Shown here: piece after piece, positions 1 to 9,354 of the stretch
Position numbering within the stretch: position 1 is the first letter of the stretch
Layout: each line of letters opens with the position of its first letter
Assembly (NCBI GenBank): GCA_905221605.1
Contig: CAJNDS010002485.1
Location: 146,001-210,000 of the forward strand
Direction of reading: 5' to 3'
Length of the DNA: 64,000 nt
From: Symbiodinium natans
Taxonomy: Eukaryota; Sar; Dinophyceae; Suessiales; Symbiodiniaceae
Program-made: the position numbers and the translations under genes
Notes under the pieces: model-generated
What the model was told of the DNA's origin: nothing
What the model saw: only the letters and a program-made list of their open reading frames with translations
The model's database searches: none

Positions 1-2
1 TA

Positions 3-824
3 CCGCCAGAGGTTTTATATTCTTTGCCTGGGCAGCTTATTTCTTACGAGTATTTGCATGCTTTGGCTTGCGTGTCCAGAGGAATGTTTCATGCAGTCAG
101 AGACGACAAGAACTGGCAAGACAAAACAATTTACTTGACACGCTCAGACATCGAGGACAGTGCGGACAGGCTTCGCCGCGTCGCATGCGGCCTCCTGTCA
201 TCTGCCAAGCAAGTATGCGTCCGAGTCAGGAACATTGCAATGCTTCATCCTCTTCCTGAAAACATCAGGATTGATTGGAAGCCATCATTCTTTCAGCCGC
301 GAGGATTATCCAACTTTCTATTTGGTGCTCAGTCCGAGGAACCCTTGCTGGGTTGCGCTGAATTTCAGATTTTCTTGTCTTCTTGCGTGTCCGGCTTATA
401 CGTGGGAGCCCAAGACCCTCATAGCCAGAATCGCACGTACTGCAGGATTGACAACTTATTCAAAGAGAGCATCACTTGGTCGATCGGCACGGAACGTGCC
501 TTGCCGACCCCAAGCGCGTGCCGGCAGGAACCAGTTCCGAACGCTGTGAATACGTTTGGAATGCAGTGGACAGCAAACACTTTCGCTCTACAACTCAATG
601 GAGTGGTGGTGCTGAGGGCCAACCTGGCAACGGTGGAGTTTGATTCAGCGCCGGTTGTGGCCAAGTTTTTTCTGTGGGCCTTCGGACGAGTTAACGACGC
701 AGAGAATGTGATGTGGCTCAATGCCATCCCAGCGCCTGTGCTTATTTCTGCGAGCGTGGAGTGCGCCATCTGCGGCGAGAACGAAGAATTTCATGTTCTG
801 ATTGGCGTGTGTGTCCTCTGTGCG
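3..824 (+). CDS. F-box / RING-like protein, first module (5' partial, frameshifted at 3' end)
   Basis: Open from the window edge with no upstream stop, so the true start lies outside. The first ~35 residues (PPEVLYSL, then LHALACVSR, then a W) fit an F-box, which in other proteins binds Skp1. A beta-rich stretch follows, with a W...L.LNG..V pattern around residues 180-205 that recalls SPRY-type sandwiches. The end has CAIC and then a second Cys pair, the start of a RING-like zinc module that is completed only in another frame (see 818-1744). The shift lies in a GTGTGTGT run near 812-818; one GT unit fewer would restore the frame. That makes it a slippage frameshift or a sequencing error. The same F-box/beta/RING order recurs downstream. 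Domain calls are by eye. A role in ubiquitin ligation would be inference; it could equally be an accessory protein of a mobile element. Confidence 0.5.
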
Positions 825-1744
825 TGACTTGGGTCTGCAGCAGTCATATTCGCCGGAATCCGGAAAGGCTTTGTCCACATTGCGTTCAGCAACTTCAGGA
901 CTTCGTTGGTGGAAGTAGTTCCAATGAGTCACAGGGCTGCGTGCAAATTGCCCGTGACGCTAGCAGCCTGCCATCTGAAGTCTTGAAGACCCTGTTGACG
1001 TTTTTTTTTGACTACACTGACTTTCACGTTATGGCCACTTGCTGCAAAGATATCCGCAACACAATCGCAAGTAAGCTATATTGGCATGCTCGCCACATCA
1101 ACCTCGCTGTCCCAGAGCTTGCGCGAAACATTCGTGCTCTGCGGAACGCTGCAGATCTCTTTGAAAGCTCTGCCTCCATGTCGATGGACATTCCACAGTT
1201 GGCTTGTCTTCTGAACATTCCGGCTCAGACTATTATCTATTGGAGATGTCAGCAGCTCCGCCTACCAGGCCACGGTGCACAGGCGTGGAGTTCGCCTCAT
1301 TGTCTGTTTGGCAACGCCCGGTTTTGTATGAGGATATATGCAACAACGAAGGCGATTTACTTCGGTGCGAAGGCTCTGGACACCAACAGACGTTGGTATG
1401 TCCGCATCGAAGATCCTGGCCGGGAAACCTGCCGGTATTACATGGGAGTGACTGGCAGTCCTGCTGTCGAATGCCCCAAGCATCGACTTGTCAGGGCTAT
1501 TGGCGCATCTTCGTCGGCTCATGTTTTTCATTTGCGGTGGCAGCCTCGTGAAATGGAATTGACGCTAAACGGCTTTGCGCTTGGACGTGTGGTTCTCAGA
1601 AACGAAGTACCCGACGCTCCGCTTGCCTTCTCTCCAGTATTCATTTGGATTCTCTCCACGTCATTTGTTCAAGAAGACTCGCGCGTCACTCCGTTGCTGA
1701 CACCTATTACAACCAGTGGTACTCGAATCAAGCTGCTTATCTGA
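818..1744 (+). CDS. RING-like end of module 1, then second F-box / beta-rich module
   Basis: This continues the preceding frame after the GT-run shift. The combined zinc module reads C-x2-C, then C-x2-C, C-x3-H and C-x2-C, followed directly by QDFVGG (codons at 899-913). After about 25 residues a second F-box-like segment (SLPSEVLKTLL, then CCKDIR and LYW) starts near 985. A second beta-rich region with an LTLNGFALGRVVL pattern is clearly related to the LQLNGVVVLRANL region of module 1. The frame ends in TGA at 1742 and TAG at 1748, but is open again from 1751 and resumes with another RING-like module at 1811. The gene therefore probably continues across a short intron or was broken by point mutation. 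Confidence 0.5.
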   Translation: MCVTWVCSSHIRRNPERLCPHCVQQLQDFVGGSSSNESQGCVQIARDASSLPSEVLKTLLTFFFDYTDFHVMATCCKDIRNTIASKLYWHARHINLAVPELARNIRALRNAADLFESSASMSMDIPQLACLLNIPAQTIIYWRCQQLRLPGHGAQAWSSPHCLFGNARFCMRIYATTKAIYFGAKALDTNRRWYVRIEDPGRETCRYYMGVTGSPAVECPKHRLVRAIGASSSAHVFHLRWQPREMELTLNGFALGRVVLRNEVPDAPLAFSPVFIWILSTSFVQEDSRVTPLLTPITTSGTRIKLLI

Positions 1745-1807
1745 ACATAGGAAAACTTTAGTAGCTTTCTGAACAAAGACTGCCGTAATGTAACTGAATT
1801 ATTTTCA
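1745..1807 (+). other. Candidate short intron or stop-containing spacer
   Basis: Upstream and downstream coding segments share the same frame. They are separated by TGA and TAG and by about 60 bases of weak coding character. The downstream edge has a TTTTCAAG acceptor-like sequence just before the Cys codon at 1811. A GGTACT sequence near 1720 could be a donor. Read-through, an intron or pseudogenisation would all fit. Confidence 0.3.
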
Positions 1808-4723
1808 AGGTGCGATTTCTGCGGCGAGTGGAAGCCGCTGCTGCTGCCACATTGGTGCGTTTGCCCTGCTTGTCGTGTTTGGGTCTGCGCTCCTCACGTG
1901 GGCACTATGCCTTGGAGGTGGTGTCCTTCTTGTGAACGAATTCGCTTTCAGGATTTTGTGGGTGGCTCGCGCGAAGAAGGCTTTCAGGATTTTGTGGGTG
2001 GCTCGCGCGAGGAAGCTGAAATGACACAACTTCAGCGCAAACGTTGGGCGCAGTCGAAGTTAGCAGCTTATGCTCGCAAAGCCAAGCGTGTGGCTGCTAT
2101 GGACGGATTTTTGCCGAAACATTGTGAAGCAGAAAGTCTGGTCAACGTTCCAAGATCTCCTGATTTATTTTCTTCCGACACAGCTCTCGATGTGGACATA
2201 CTGAAGTATTTGCATCCACACGACCGAGACCTGCGTGTTCAGTTTTTCTCCAAAGAGCACGTGTACTTCGTGGACAAGAAAAAGGTCAGGGGCTCGGTGA
2301 CTGGAGTTGTGCACACGTTTGCAGAAAGCTTCGACGCCGACTCCGTTATCGGTGGCATGCAGCGCAGCGCCAATTGGCCTCGGGTTGGCTATCTGCGACA
2401 GCATGTCACGTTCGATGACATTCAGCCGCTTCACATCGCGTCGCCCCAATTGCTAGAGCTGTTTGCGGGTAGTCCTCGAGACGAGACGCAAATTTGTCGC
2501 CTGCTTCAAGCGTTGCGGCATGACCCGGCGCTGCAAGAAAAAATTTCTCGCTTGGCCAAGACCACGGACGAAATCAAGGCGGAGTGGACAAACAACGGTC
2601 AACGGGCTGCGCACTACGGTACATATATGCACTATGTCTTCGAGGCTTACTTGAACGGCCACGTGGTGCCGTGTTCGCCAGAGGTTGAAATGCTGCAGAA
2701 ATTCTTGTGTTCGTTGCGCAACAACTGCAAAGCTTGGCGGACCGAGTGGCTCATCTTTGCAGAGGAAGAACAAATCGCAGGGTCCATCGACTTCGTTGGC
2801 CGGCGCGACGATGGAACTTTCATACTGGTGGACTGGAAACGCACTGCAGGACTGCGAGCAACCACATTCTGTACTTCATTTCGACGGATGATGAAACAAC
2901 CTTTGCAGCATCTTCAAGACACGAAAGAAATCCATTACTGTTTGCAGCTTAACACATATCGCCATATTTTGGAGAAGTACTACAACATCACCGTGTCGGC
3001 TATGTTTGTGGTTTGCTGTCATCCTGAGCACCGTGACAATCCTCTCATACTTCCAGTTTCTCGGATGGAAAAAGAAACCGTGGACATGCTGCGAGCCTGG
3101 CGGGACTATGAGGGTGGATCAACGACAGAGCCACACAGGACCGCCGAACGCAGAATACTTCTATCCGGCACTGTTCGTCGCTATCAAAGGCTGTTTGATG
3201 TGCATCCCATGGCTGCGGATTTGTTGCCAAATCCAGAAGAATGGGCGCAGGAGTCAAAACGACACTGGGAAAAATGTATGTGCATGCTCAGAACACTCCT
3301 GAGACTATTGCACGATGACTTCGAGAACAAAACCTACATTCTCTACATGTACGTGCACTGTCGTCTTCAGAAAGACAGATGCCTACAAGCCAGGATGACA
3401 ACAATGGTTCCGCACCCGCGAGAGACTGGCCTGTCAGACGTTGCGTGGCTCAGCTCACTTCTTGAGTTCGTGGTCCGAGATGCAAAACACTTCCTTTGCG
3501 GCGCTCCCGTAAACACAAACAATCTCCCACTTCTAGTTTCTTCCATTGAAGGCGAAACAGTAGACATGCTGCGAGGCTGGCCAGACTACGAGGGTGGATC
3601 AACGACAGAGCCACACAGGACTGACGATCGCAGAATACTTATTTCTGGCACTATTCGTCGCTATCAAAGGCTGTTTGATGTGCAACCCATGGCTACGGTT
3701 TTGTTGCCAAATCCAGAAGAATGGGCGCAGGAGACAAAACGACACTGGGAAAAATGTATGTTCTTGCTGAGAACATTCCTGAAGCTATTGCACGATGACT
3801 TCGAGAACAAAACCTACATTCTCTACATGTATGTGCACTGTCGTCTGCAAGGAGACAAGATCCTACAAGATCACATGACGACAATGGTCCAGCACCCGCG
3901 AGAGACTGACCTTTCGGACGTTGCGTGGATCAGCTCACTTCTTGAGTTCGTCGTTCAAAATGCAAGGCGTCGTCTTTTTGGCGCTCCCATCAACATAGAA
4001 GACTTTGTGGGAGGTGCTTCCAGTTCGCGAGATGGTCAACATGGAGTAGTGGAAGATGAAGAAGTTGCAGACATGCCTGAAATTGGAATGCTGTCAGATG
4101 AGGAAGGGAACTCAGCTGCCGGTGTCCTACAGGCGGCTGCAGTTTTTGCTTCACAAGTATCGCCTGGCCAGGAACCTGTCGAAGAAATCATACCCATGCC
4201 GTCTCAAGACGAAATCAATGATCTGAACCTTGGCCAGGACGCAGATGGTTTCGAGAAAAGTGCAAGACTGGATAGAGCGAGGAAGAGACGACTACTTCCA
4301 GGCGCCGACTCCACTATGTCCAGATTTGAACAATTCTTTGAGAACCTCACTTTGGTTGCAAATGAGCATCTTGCCATCGTTGTGCCTCGCGTGCCAGACG
4401 GCGAGCCAAGCATACCTGACAAAGTGTCAAGAATTCGACAGCACATCTTGCAGAAGTTTCCGTCTATGAACGAAAGCTTGCTTCGGATTAGCACTGGAGC
4501 TATTTCCGTTTATCGGCTACGGCTAACAGATTTGCATGTTCGCGAGCTCGTCATGCTCTTATGGATCGTGGAGGGCGACATCCACATGCGATGTCACGAA
4601 GGAAATTTGTTTTTTTTTTTCAGTATGGTGCTTTCGCTTTGCATCGAGGTGTCCCGCCGCAAAACACACTTGCCAGAGTCAAACGGTTTTTCTTGCAACT
4701 GGAAGGACTGTTCAGACTTATGA
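1808..4723 (+). CDS. RING-like module fused to PD-(D/E)XK nuclease with duplicated C-terminal block
   Basis: The first ATG-type start is at 1898, but coding character begins at 1811 with a third zinc module (CDFC, CPAC, C-x3-H, CPSC) followed by two copies of QDFVGGSREE in a 36-bp tandem repeat. Counted from 1898, His245 in GTYMHYVFEAYL, Asp298 in GSIDFVG, Asp312-Trp-Lys314 and the QLNTYRHILE helix (Gln350, Tyr354) are the hallmark order of a PD-(D/E)XK nuclease of the RecB/Cas4 type. Two consecutive ~160-residue blocks (about 383-702) are near-identical and have no family I recognise. Another DFVGG (4001-4015) and an acidic linker follow. The frame is lost at a 14-T run near 4608-4621 and coding continues in the entry at 4618. 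A nuclease next to a DDE transposase suggests a large transposon, but that link is inference. Confidence 0.65.
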   Translation, partial: RCDFCGEWKPLLLPHWCVCPACRVWVCAPHVGTMPWRWCPSCERIRFQDFVGGSREEGFQDFVGGSREEAEMTQLQRKRWAQSKLAAYARKAKRVAAMDGFLPKHCEAESLVNVPRSPDLFSSDTALDVDILKYLHPHDRDLRVQFFSKEHVYFVDKKKVRGSVTGVVHTFAESFDADSVIGGMQRSANWPRVGYLRQHVTFDDIQPLHIASPQLLELFAGSPRDETQICRLLQALRHDPALQEKISRLAKTTDEIKAEWTNNGQRAAHYGTYMHYVFEAYLNGHVVPCSPEVEMLQKFLCSLRNNCKAWRTEWLIFAEEEQIAGSIDFVGRRDDGTFILVDWKRTAGLRATTFCTSFRRMMKQPLQHLQDTKEIHYCLQLNTYRHILEKYYNITVSAMFVVCCHPEHRDNPLILPVSRMEKETVDMLRAWRDYEGGSTTEPHRTAERRILLSGTVRRYQRLFDVHPMAADLLPNPEEWAQESKRHWEKCMCMLRTLLRLLHDDFENKTYILYMYVHCRLQKDRCLQARMTTMVPHPRETGLSDVAWLSSLLEFVVRDAKHFLCGAPVNTNNLPLLVSSIEGETVDMLRGWPDYEGGSTTEPHRTDDRRILISGTIRRYQRLFDVQPMATVLLPNPEEWAQETKRHWEKCMFLLRTFLKLLHDDFENKTYILYMYVHCRLQGDKILQDHMTTMVQHPRETDLSDVAWISSLLEFVVQNARRRLFGAPINIEDFVGGASSSRDGQHGVVEDEEVADMPEIGMLSDEEGNSAAGVLQAAAVFASQVSPGQEPVEEIIPMPSQDEINDLNLGQDADGFEKSARLDRARKRRLLPGADSTMSRFEQFFENLTLVANEHLAIVVPRVPDGEPSIPDKVSRIRQHILQKFPSMNESLLRISTGAISVYRLRLTDLHVRELVMLLWIVEGDIHMRCHEGNLFFFFSMVLSLCIEVSRRKTHLPESNGFSCNWKDCSDL
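3042..4001 (+). repeat. 480-bp in-frame tandem duplication inside the nuclease gene
   Basis: The unit at 3042-3521 is repeated at 3522-4001 with a constant offset of 480 bases (160 codons) and high identity, for example the shared stretches around 3112-3150 and 3592-3630. Both copies are open, and many differences are synonymous or conservative. This suggests a fairly recent duplication that kept coding function. Confidence 0.85.
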
Positions 4724-5274
4724 CGGCCGCTCCGCTGAGGACTGACGCGAATGTACTGGACCAGATTGACGATCTGCTTCGTTCACACAATAATTCTGCT
4801 CAGACTCTACTCGAACAATGTGAAAATGCTGCGCTCGGACACATTCCCAGCGGACCTCGCCGCGCGCAATCTCGAGTAGATCAAGAAGGAGCTCCAGATG
4901 CAGACCACGGTGTGCTTTCAGGACGGGCGATGGGCACCGCTGATTCTCTGACAAAAGCTGGCTACGTTCTGCAGACAAAGCTGCTTGAGGATAGAATTTT
5001 TAATTTGGTAGTGGAGTGGTGCGATACACCGCAGAAGAAAGCAGCTGGCATCACGTACAAGGATTGCGCGGTGCTGTATGATGTTAGTCCTCAGAAGCAC
5101 GTTGATTTTGCGCAAGGTGTCCCCGAAGACAACATCTACGTGCACATTCCTCATCCTCTGCTATGCGACTTGGGAGACCCCGTCTACGAGGCAGCTAAGA
5201 AGCGCTTGCTCCAGTTCTTCTCAGAAACGTTCTGGTTAAACAATGATGCCTCTCGGATTGAATTACTTTCTTAA
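4618..5274 (+). CDS. Continuation of nuclease protein after poly-T frameshift
   Basis: The frame runs from 4561, but only the part after the T run (from QYGAFALHRG onward) reads as coding; before it the preceding gene's frame is the coding one. Together they would make one protein of about 1,150 residues. The junction GTTTTT...TTTCAG at 4607-4623 resembles a polypyrimidine tract plus CAG acceptor, so a small intron is as likely as homopolymer slippage. The C-terminal ~215 residues are mostly helical by eye (LLRSHNNSAQTLLEQCENAA, VYEAAKKRLLQFFSETFW) and have no family I recognise. It ends in TAA. Confidence 0.45.
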   Translation, partial: FQYGAFALHRGVPPQNTLARVKRFFLQLEGLFRLMTAAPLRTDANVLDQIDDLLRSHNNSAQTLLEQCENAALGHIPSGPRRAQSRVDQEGAPDADHGVLSGRAMGTADSLTKAGYVLQTKLLEDRIFNLVVEWCDTPQKKAAGITYKDCAVLYDVSPQKHVDFAQGVPEDNIYVHIPHPLLCDLGDPVYEAAKKRLLQFFSETFWLNNDASRIELLS

Positions 5275-5533
5275 AACTTTATCGATCCTTTAAAAACATA
5301 AGCGTGAACCGAAAGATAAAATTTGTTACGCGGTCCGAATCACGGCGACGTAAGGTTTTTGCGTGCCATCAAGCAGCGCTTGCTCTCGCCAAACGAGGTG
5401 AGAACATCGTGAGGTGCTTCATCGGGGTGAGCCCAGGAGGCAAGGCAAATAAACAACATATTTTAATGCGTACAGAGCCTGAATAACCAGCGACTAAAGT
5501 ACAACATGAAAAAGTCTGCTGAGCTGCTGAGGT
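5275..5533 (+). other. Spacer between coding blocks, with a 60-codon open frame
   Basis: A basic open frame at 5304-5486 (with RSESRRRKVF) is possible but unsupported by any motif. The region may be an intron, or a 5' leader of the next protein. I see no promoter or repeat in it. Confidence 0.3.
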
Positions 5534-8500
5534 GTGGGTCAATCTCTTTACAGCGCTCACTTGGACGCCGTCTATGGGCCGAACCACAAATATATTGATC
5601 CACAGATTTGGTATGACGAACAGGAAATGAGAAAGCAGATCGAACAATCCTGTGGCGCTTTCATCCTGACTGCTCAGGAAAAGCCTGAAACTTCCAGGAA
5701 GCTCAGGGAAGATTTGTTCAAAAAAACTATGTCGGCGGACGGCATAGCTGGAAGAAAGCCGTACGGTGTTCAAACTCGCATGATTGAGTGCGTTGGCTGG
5801 AAACGCTGCGAACTGAATGCAATGTTTCGCTTCAGCGGAGTCACCGAGGAGAATTTTAATTCTGCACTTCGACGCGGATTCGTTTGGGCACCGAAAGCTC
5901 GCTTCATTGACAGCAGCATCATCAATGAAACTTACCCGGACGCGAACTTAGATGGGTATTTCAGCAAAGACGACGAGCTCAAGGAGTTTCTTCGAAGTTC
6001 TCCAGCCGTCCTCGCATCCCTTCGTTTACAGCACGCATTCGAAGTGGATAACAGCCGAGCACATTGCAGGGACATGATCGAACAATACGCGTCTGGTTCT
6101 TTCACAGAGGATTGTATGAGAGAAGCCTGCAATCTTCGGGTGCAGAAGCGCTCATCCGAAACAAAAAAAACCCTGCAGGTGCCTGTAGATGAAAGCAGTC
6201 AAGAAGCCGACGCAAAGCAGAAGGAGTTACTGCAGCAATTGCGCAACGTTGCCTCTGCTATTCGAGACCACTGTCTTGACAAGAACAAGACGATGATCAC
6301 GAAAGGGATGTGGAAATATGTAAAGCTGCCTTCAGATCATCCAAAGAACCTCGACAGGGACAGCTTGTGGGAAGCTCTATTGACCGAGAAAATGATTTTG
6401 CGTGCAGATGTCAAAAGCAACAAGTACAAAGATTCTGCTTTTCCGGCGGTTACTTTGACTAAGGGTTTGCGAGATGTTATTTCCGTGAAAGCCCTTGCCT
6501 CAGATGTTCATCACCAAGAACTGCAAAACATCCGAGCTGCGAAAAGGTATGCTCACGGCAACGCAGATCGCGAAGCAAATGTAGCCTGCATTATTCAGTT
6601 TCTGAATCTCAAGACAAAGCAAATGCGCAGCGCTGGCAGAAGGGGCAAGCAGTCAACTACAGCCAGCGAGAAGATTCGCGAAGCCGAAAGCCTCAGCAAG
6701 AAGCTTTCAGAAAGAGAAGAGCACATGTCCTCCTGGATTGATAGGCTCTGTCTGAATCAAATTCCTGCGAAAAAGCGTCGCACTGGAAAGACACCTATGT
6801 CACAAGAAGAAGAGCTTCCGTGTGACTTGAAAGTAGAAGTGGGATATTCTCGCTCATTTCATGACCTCGTGCGTACAAGGGCGTACGCGCAACAGAATGG
6901 CGTGCAAAAATTTTCGCGGTGCTTGCAACGAACGATTTGCTCATCCGATACAAAGGATCTGGATATTGAGAATTCTGTCTTTTGCGTTCTACATCAACTT
7001 CTTTGTCGTTTGAACACCAATTCCGAGATCGAAGAGTGGGTCATCGCAATCATGAAGAGGTGTGCTCAAGAACGACAAGCAGTTTGCAAGCAAGAACTGA
7101 ACACTTCGGTGAGGCAAGGTAAGCAGATCCTGCACGAGGTCCTGTTCGGCGGCAATGCGTCAGGACACCTGCCAGGGAACGTATTCTTGCAGAAGCTACA
7201 GAAAGCGTCAATTTACCTGAGATGGCTGGCCTGCTCTTTGTTGCCAGATGTTTATGAAACAGTGCTGGGCATGTCGGACAAGCCAAATCCAGAAGCTTCA
7301 ACGCTTTTTTATTTGTATGCGGCGGCGGAAGATTATATTCTTGAAGCTTGGGAGGCCTGCGCACTGCAGCACAAGCCTGCGCATCTATCGCTTCATTTCG
7401 ATGGCATCCGGCTTGGTGGCCTAGAATCGACAATTGCAGCTGATGCGCTCTGCAAAGAAGCTATGTGTGCGATTCGTGATAAAACACAGTTCGAGGTTAA
7501 CATCCTCGAAAAAAGACATCTATTTTTCAGAGAACTGTGTCGCACGCCTGCCGAAAGCAGTGAAGATGCAATTGATGATGTCCTGCTTGCGCATGGCAAT
7601 TGTATTCCTTTGGCCTTAGCTCGACTGTTGCCTGGTATGAAGGATGCTATTATAAAGTCACTTGCGAAGCCCGGACAGAAAAACAGCGAAGCCTCGCAAT
7701 GTGGATCCCGATGTTATCGGTCTGTCTTGGATGAACTCCAACTTCACGCAGAAGCAACTCTCAAAATGAATGTGGAAGATCAGGGACTGTATTTGTTGCA
7801 CGTCGAGCACGACGGCAATCCTCATTGCCTTGCGTGCAAAGTCAGAGAAAATAACCTGGTGGAAATGTGGGATGGCAATTACAAGACTCGCATGCTCTTG
7901 TCAGAACTGCAAGACTTTGCACGTGAGGCCATAGATGCCAGCAGCCTCGTGACTTTCCACGTTTTTCAATCGCGTGCAGACGAGGCTGCGACTCCTCCCA
8001 ACGATAGCAATTCTCCGGAAAAATGCTTATTTGGCCTACATGCAGGAGCAGGACGAATGGAAACGGACTGGGAAGGCCTTCTTAGCAACCCTTGCGAATG
8101 CTCACCTCCGGAGCCTGGCAGCGATGATGAGTGCGAAATCAAAGAGGCAGAGGAGGATGAAGAGGAGGAGCCTGTGGTTGCTGTGGGTAATCTACTTCTC
8201 GGCTATTTGCAGAAGGAGGTCTCTGACGCAATTAAAAACAGTGGTTTGAACGTGAGACTGTGTCCTTTTTGCCCTTTTCGTTCTTTTCAACGCCATGCCC
8301 GAGTTCGTGAGCATATGGAGAAGTATCATACAAAGGAACGCCAGTTTGTGTGCAGCGGCACGAAACAACTCAAGATTGTGTGCGCGCTGTTTGATCATGA
8401 TCAATTGGCAGGAGGTAGCGGCAAGTCTTATTTGCGCAGGAGCGCCGACATTTTACGTGCTTCAGTACAGCCGCCTCTTTCAGCTTACGTCAATGATATT

Positions 8501-8686
8501 GATCGGCACATACGTCTGGTGCTCACAGCTCATGGCCCTGAGTTTTGGCATCAAGAGACCTTGCTACAACGCAAGAAAACTCGGAGGGTAAGAAATCTTT
8601 ACTACACGAAAGATTTCGGAGACATTGTCTACCGCGAGCTGCTGCTGTGTCATGCGAAATGCAAAGCGGTGACTTGGCGCAGATAA
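5534..8686 (+). CDS. ~1050-residue protein with cysteine-protease-like region and C2H2 zinc finger
   Basis: Long uninterrupted frame; the apparent start is a GTG, so the real beginning may be a splice acceptor or an upstream exon. Residues 1-650 are mostly helical and charged (for example a KLSEREEHMSSW coiled-coil-like stretch near 400), with no recognised family. HGNC with Cys690, then HDGNPHC (His759 and His764), then MWDGN near 780, has the order and spacing of a papain-fold cysteine peptidase (C39/OTU/C48-like); OTU and ULP proteases are known in several eukaryotic DNA transposons. An acidic run near residues 870-880 precedes a C2H2 finger (CPFC ... HMEKYH, around 910-935), which could bind DNA. 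The end runs into the transposase segment 50 bases downstream. Protease activity is inference. Confidence 0.6.
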   Translation: MGQSLYSAHLDAVYGPNHKYIDPQIWYDEQEMRKQIEQSCGAFILTAQEKPETSRKLREDLFKKTMSADGIAGRKPYGVQTRMIECVGWKRCELNAMFRFSGVTEENFNSALRRGFVWAPKARFIDSSIINETYPDANLDGYFSKDDELKEFLRSSPAVLASLRLQHAFEVDNSRAHCRDMIEQYASGSFTEDCMREACNLRVQKRSSETKKTLQVPVDESSQEADAKQKELLQQLRNVASAIRDHCLDKNKTMITKGMWKYVKLPSDHPKNLDRDSLWEALLTEKMILRADVKSNKYKDSAFPAVTLTKGLRDVISVKALASDVHHQELQNIRAAKRYAHGNADREANVACIIQFLNLKTKQMRSAGRRGKQSTTASEKIREAESLSKKLSEREEHMSSWIDRLCLNQIPAKKRRTGKTPMSQEEELPCDLKVEVGYSRSFHDLVRTRAYAQQNGVQKFSRCLQRTICSSDTKDLDIENSVFCVLHQLLCRLNTNSEIEEWVIAIMKRCAQERQAVCKQELNTSVRQGKQILHEVLFGGNASGHLPGNVFLQKLQKASIYLRWLACSLLPDVYETVLGMSDKPNPEASTLFYLYAAAEDYILEAWEACALQHKPAHLSLHFDGIRLGGLESTIAADALCKEAMCAIRDKTQFEVNILEKRHLFFRELCRTPAESSEDAIDDVLLAHGNCIPLALARLLPGMKDAIIKSLAKPGQKNSEASQCGSRCYRSVLDELQLHAEATLKMNVEDQGLYLLHVEHDGNPHCLACKVRENNLVEMWDGNYKTRMLLSELQDFAREAIDASSLVTFHVFQSRADEAATPPNDSNSPEKCLFGLHAGAGRMETDWEGLLSNPCECSPPEPGSDDECEIKEAEEDEEEEPVVAVGNLLLGYLQKEVSDAIKNSGLNVRLCPFCPFRSFQRHARVREHMEKYHTKERQFVCSGTKQLKIVCALFDHDQLAGGSGKSYLRRSADILRASVQPPLSAYVNDIDRHIRLVLTAHGPEFWHQETLLQRKKTRRVRNLYYTKDFGDIVYRELLLCHAKCKAVTWRR

Positions 8687-8734
8687 TTTGTTTTTAAGAT
8701 GTAAGGCTAAAAGGGTGTACGATGCTATTTCTGC

Positions 8735-9289
8735 TTGCCTGAGGCCCGACCCAGAATCGCAGCCAGCGTCGTTTCCGCCGGCTCTGAATTGGCATCTCTT
8801 CTGCCAACCGACGTGAGACATTGGTGGCCGATCATTGAAGACGTTTTTTCATCGCCATCTGTTTGCCAGCTGCAAAAATCGACTGTGGACTGCCTCCTAG
8901 CAGCGAACGAGTTTTCATTTATTTCCATAGACGCTACCATCAAGTGCTGCATGGGCGTAATGGGGCAGGAATCATACCGCGCTCCGCGCAATGTCAGGAA
9001 CGCTGCAGTTTTTGACGATCTCTCAGCAGTTCGTCGAGTCTTGACTGTGAGAGGCACCACGGGAGCCTTGTTGGCAATGCTGCCAGTCTCTTCGGAAAAG
9101 GCGGAAGAGGTGAGCTTGACTCTAGCGCAAAATCTGCCGGCCAAAGGCTTGGCACAGGTCCAGTGTGTCGCTTCCGATACAACTTCCCACAAGCTGTACG
9201 CGGAACTACGTCGAGTAATGCCTAATCTGCAATGCCTTTCCTTGGACCCGATACATCTGGCTATAGTTTACGAGCCACTGGACTCTTGA
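8735..9289 (+). CDS. DDE-type transposase, segment 1
   Basis: FISIDATIK (Asp66, codon at 8930) on a beta strand, VASDTTS (Asp148, codon at 9176) and SLDPIHLAI (Asp171-x-x-His, codon at 9245) fit the first two catalytic Asp residues plus the D-x-h-H signature of MULE/ISL3-like RNase-H-fold transposases. The catalytic Glu is expected much further on and is found in the third segment (GTSSNEALHSE, Glu codon at 9947). The apparent ATG start is inside a region where another frame (VYDAISACL near 8716) may join to the upstream protein. The frame ends in TGA soon after VYE, and coding resumes at about 9370, so an intron or decay separates the pieces. Confidence 0.55.
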   Translation: MPEARPRIAASVVSAGSELASLLPTDVRHWWPIIEDVFSSPSVCQLQKSTVDCLLAANEFSFISIDATIKCCMGVMGQESYRAPRNVRNAAVFDDLSAVRRVLTVRGTTGALLAMLPVSSEKAEEVSLTLAQNLPAKGLAQVQCVASDTTSHKLYAELRRVMPNLQCLSLDPIHLAIVYEPLDS

Positions 9290-9354
9290 GCACGCAGCAG
9301 TTATTTCCGTAAAGCTTGCTTTTTTTGTGTTTTTGTGTCATAAATTGCGAGATC

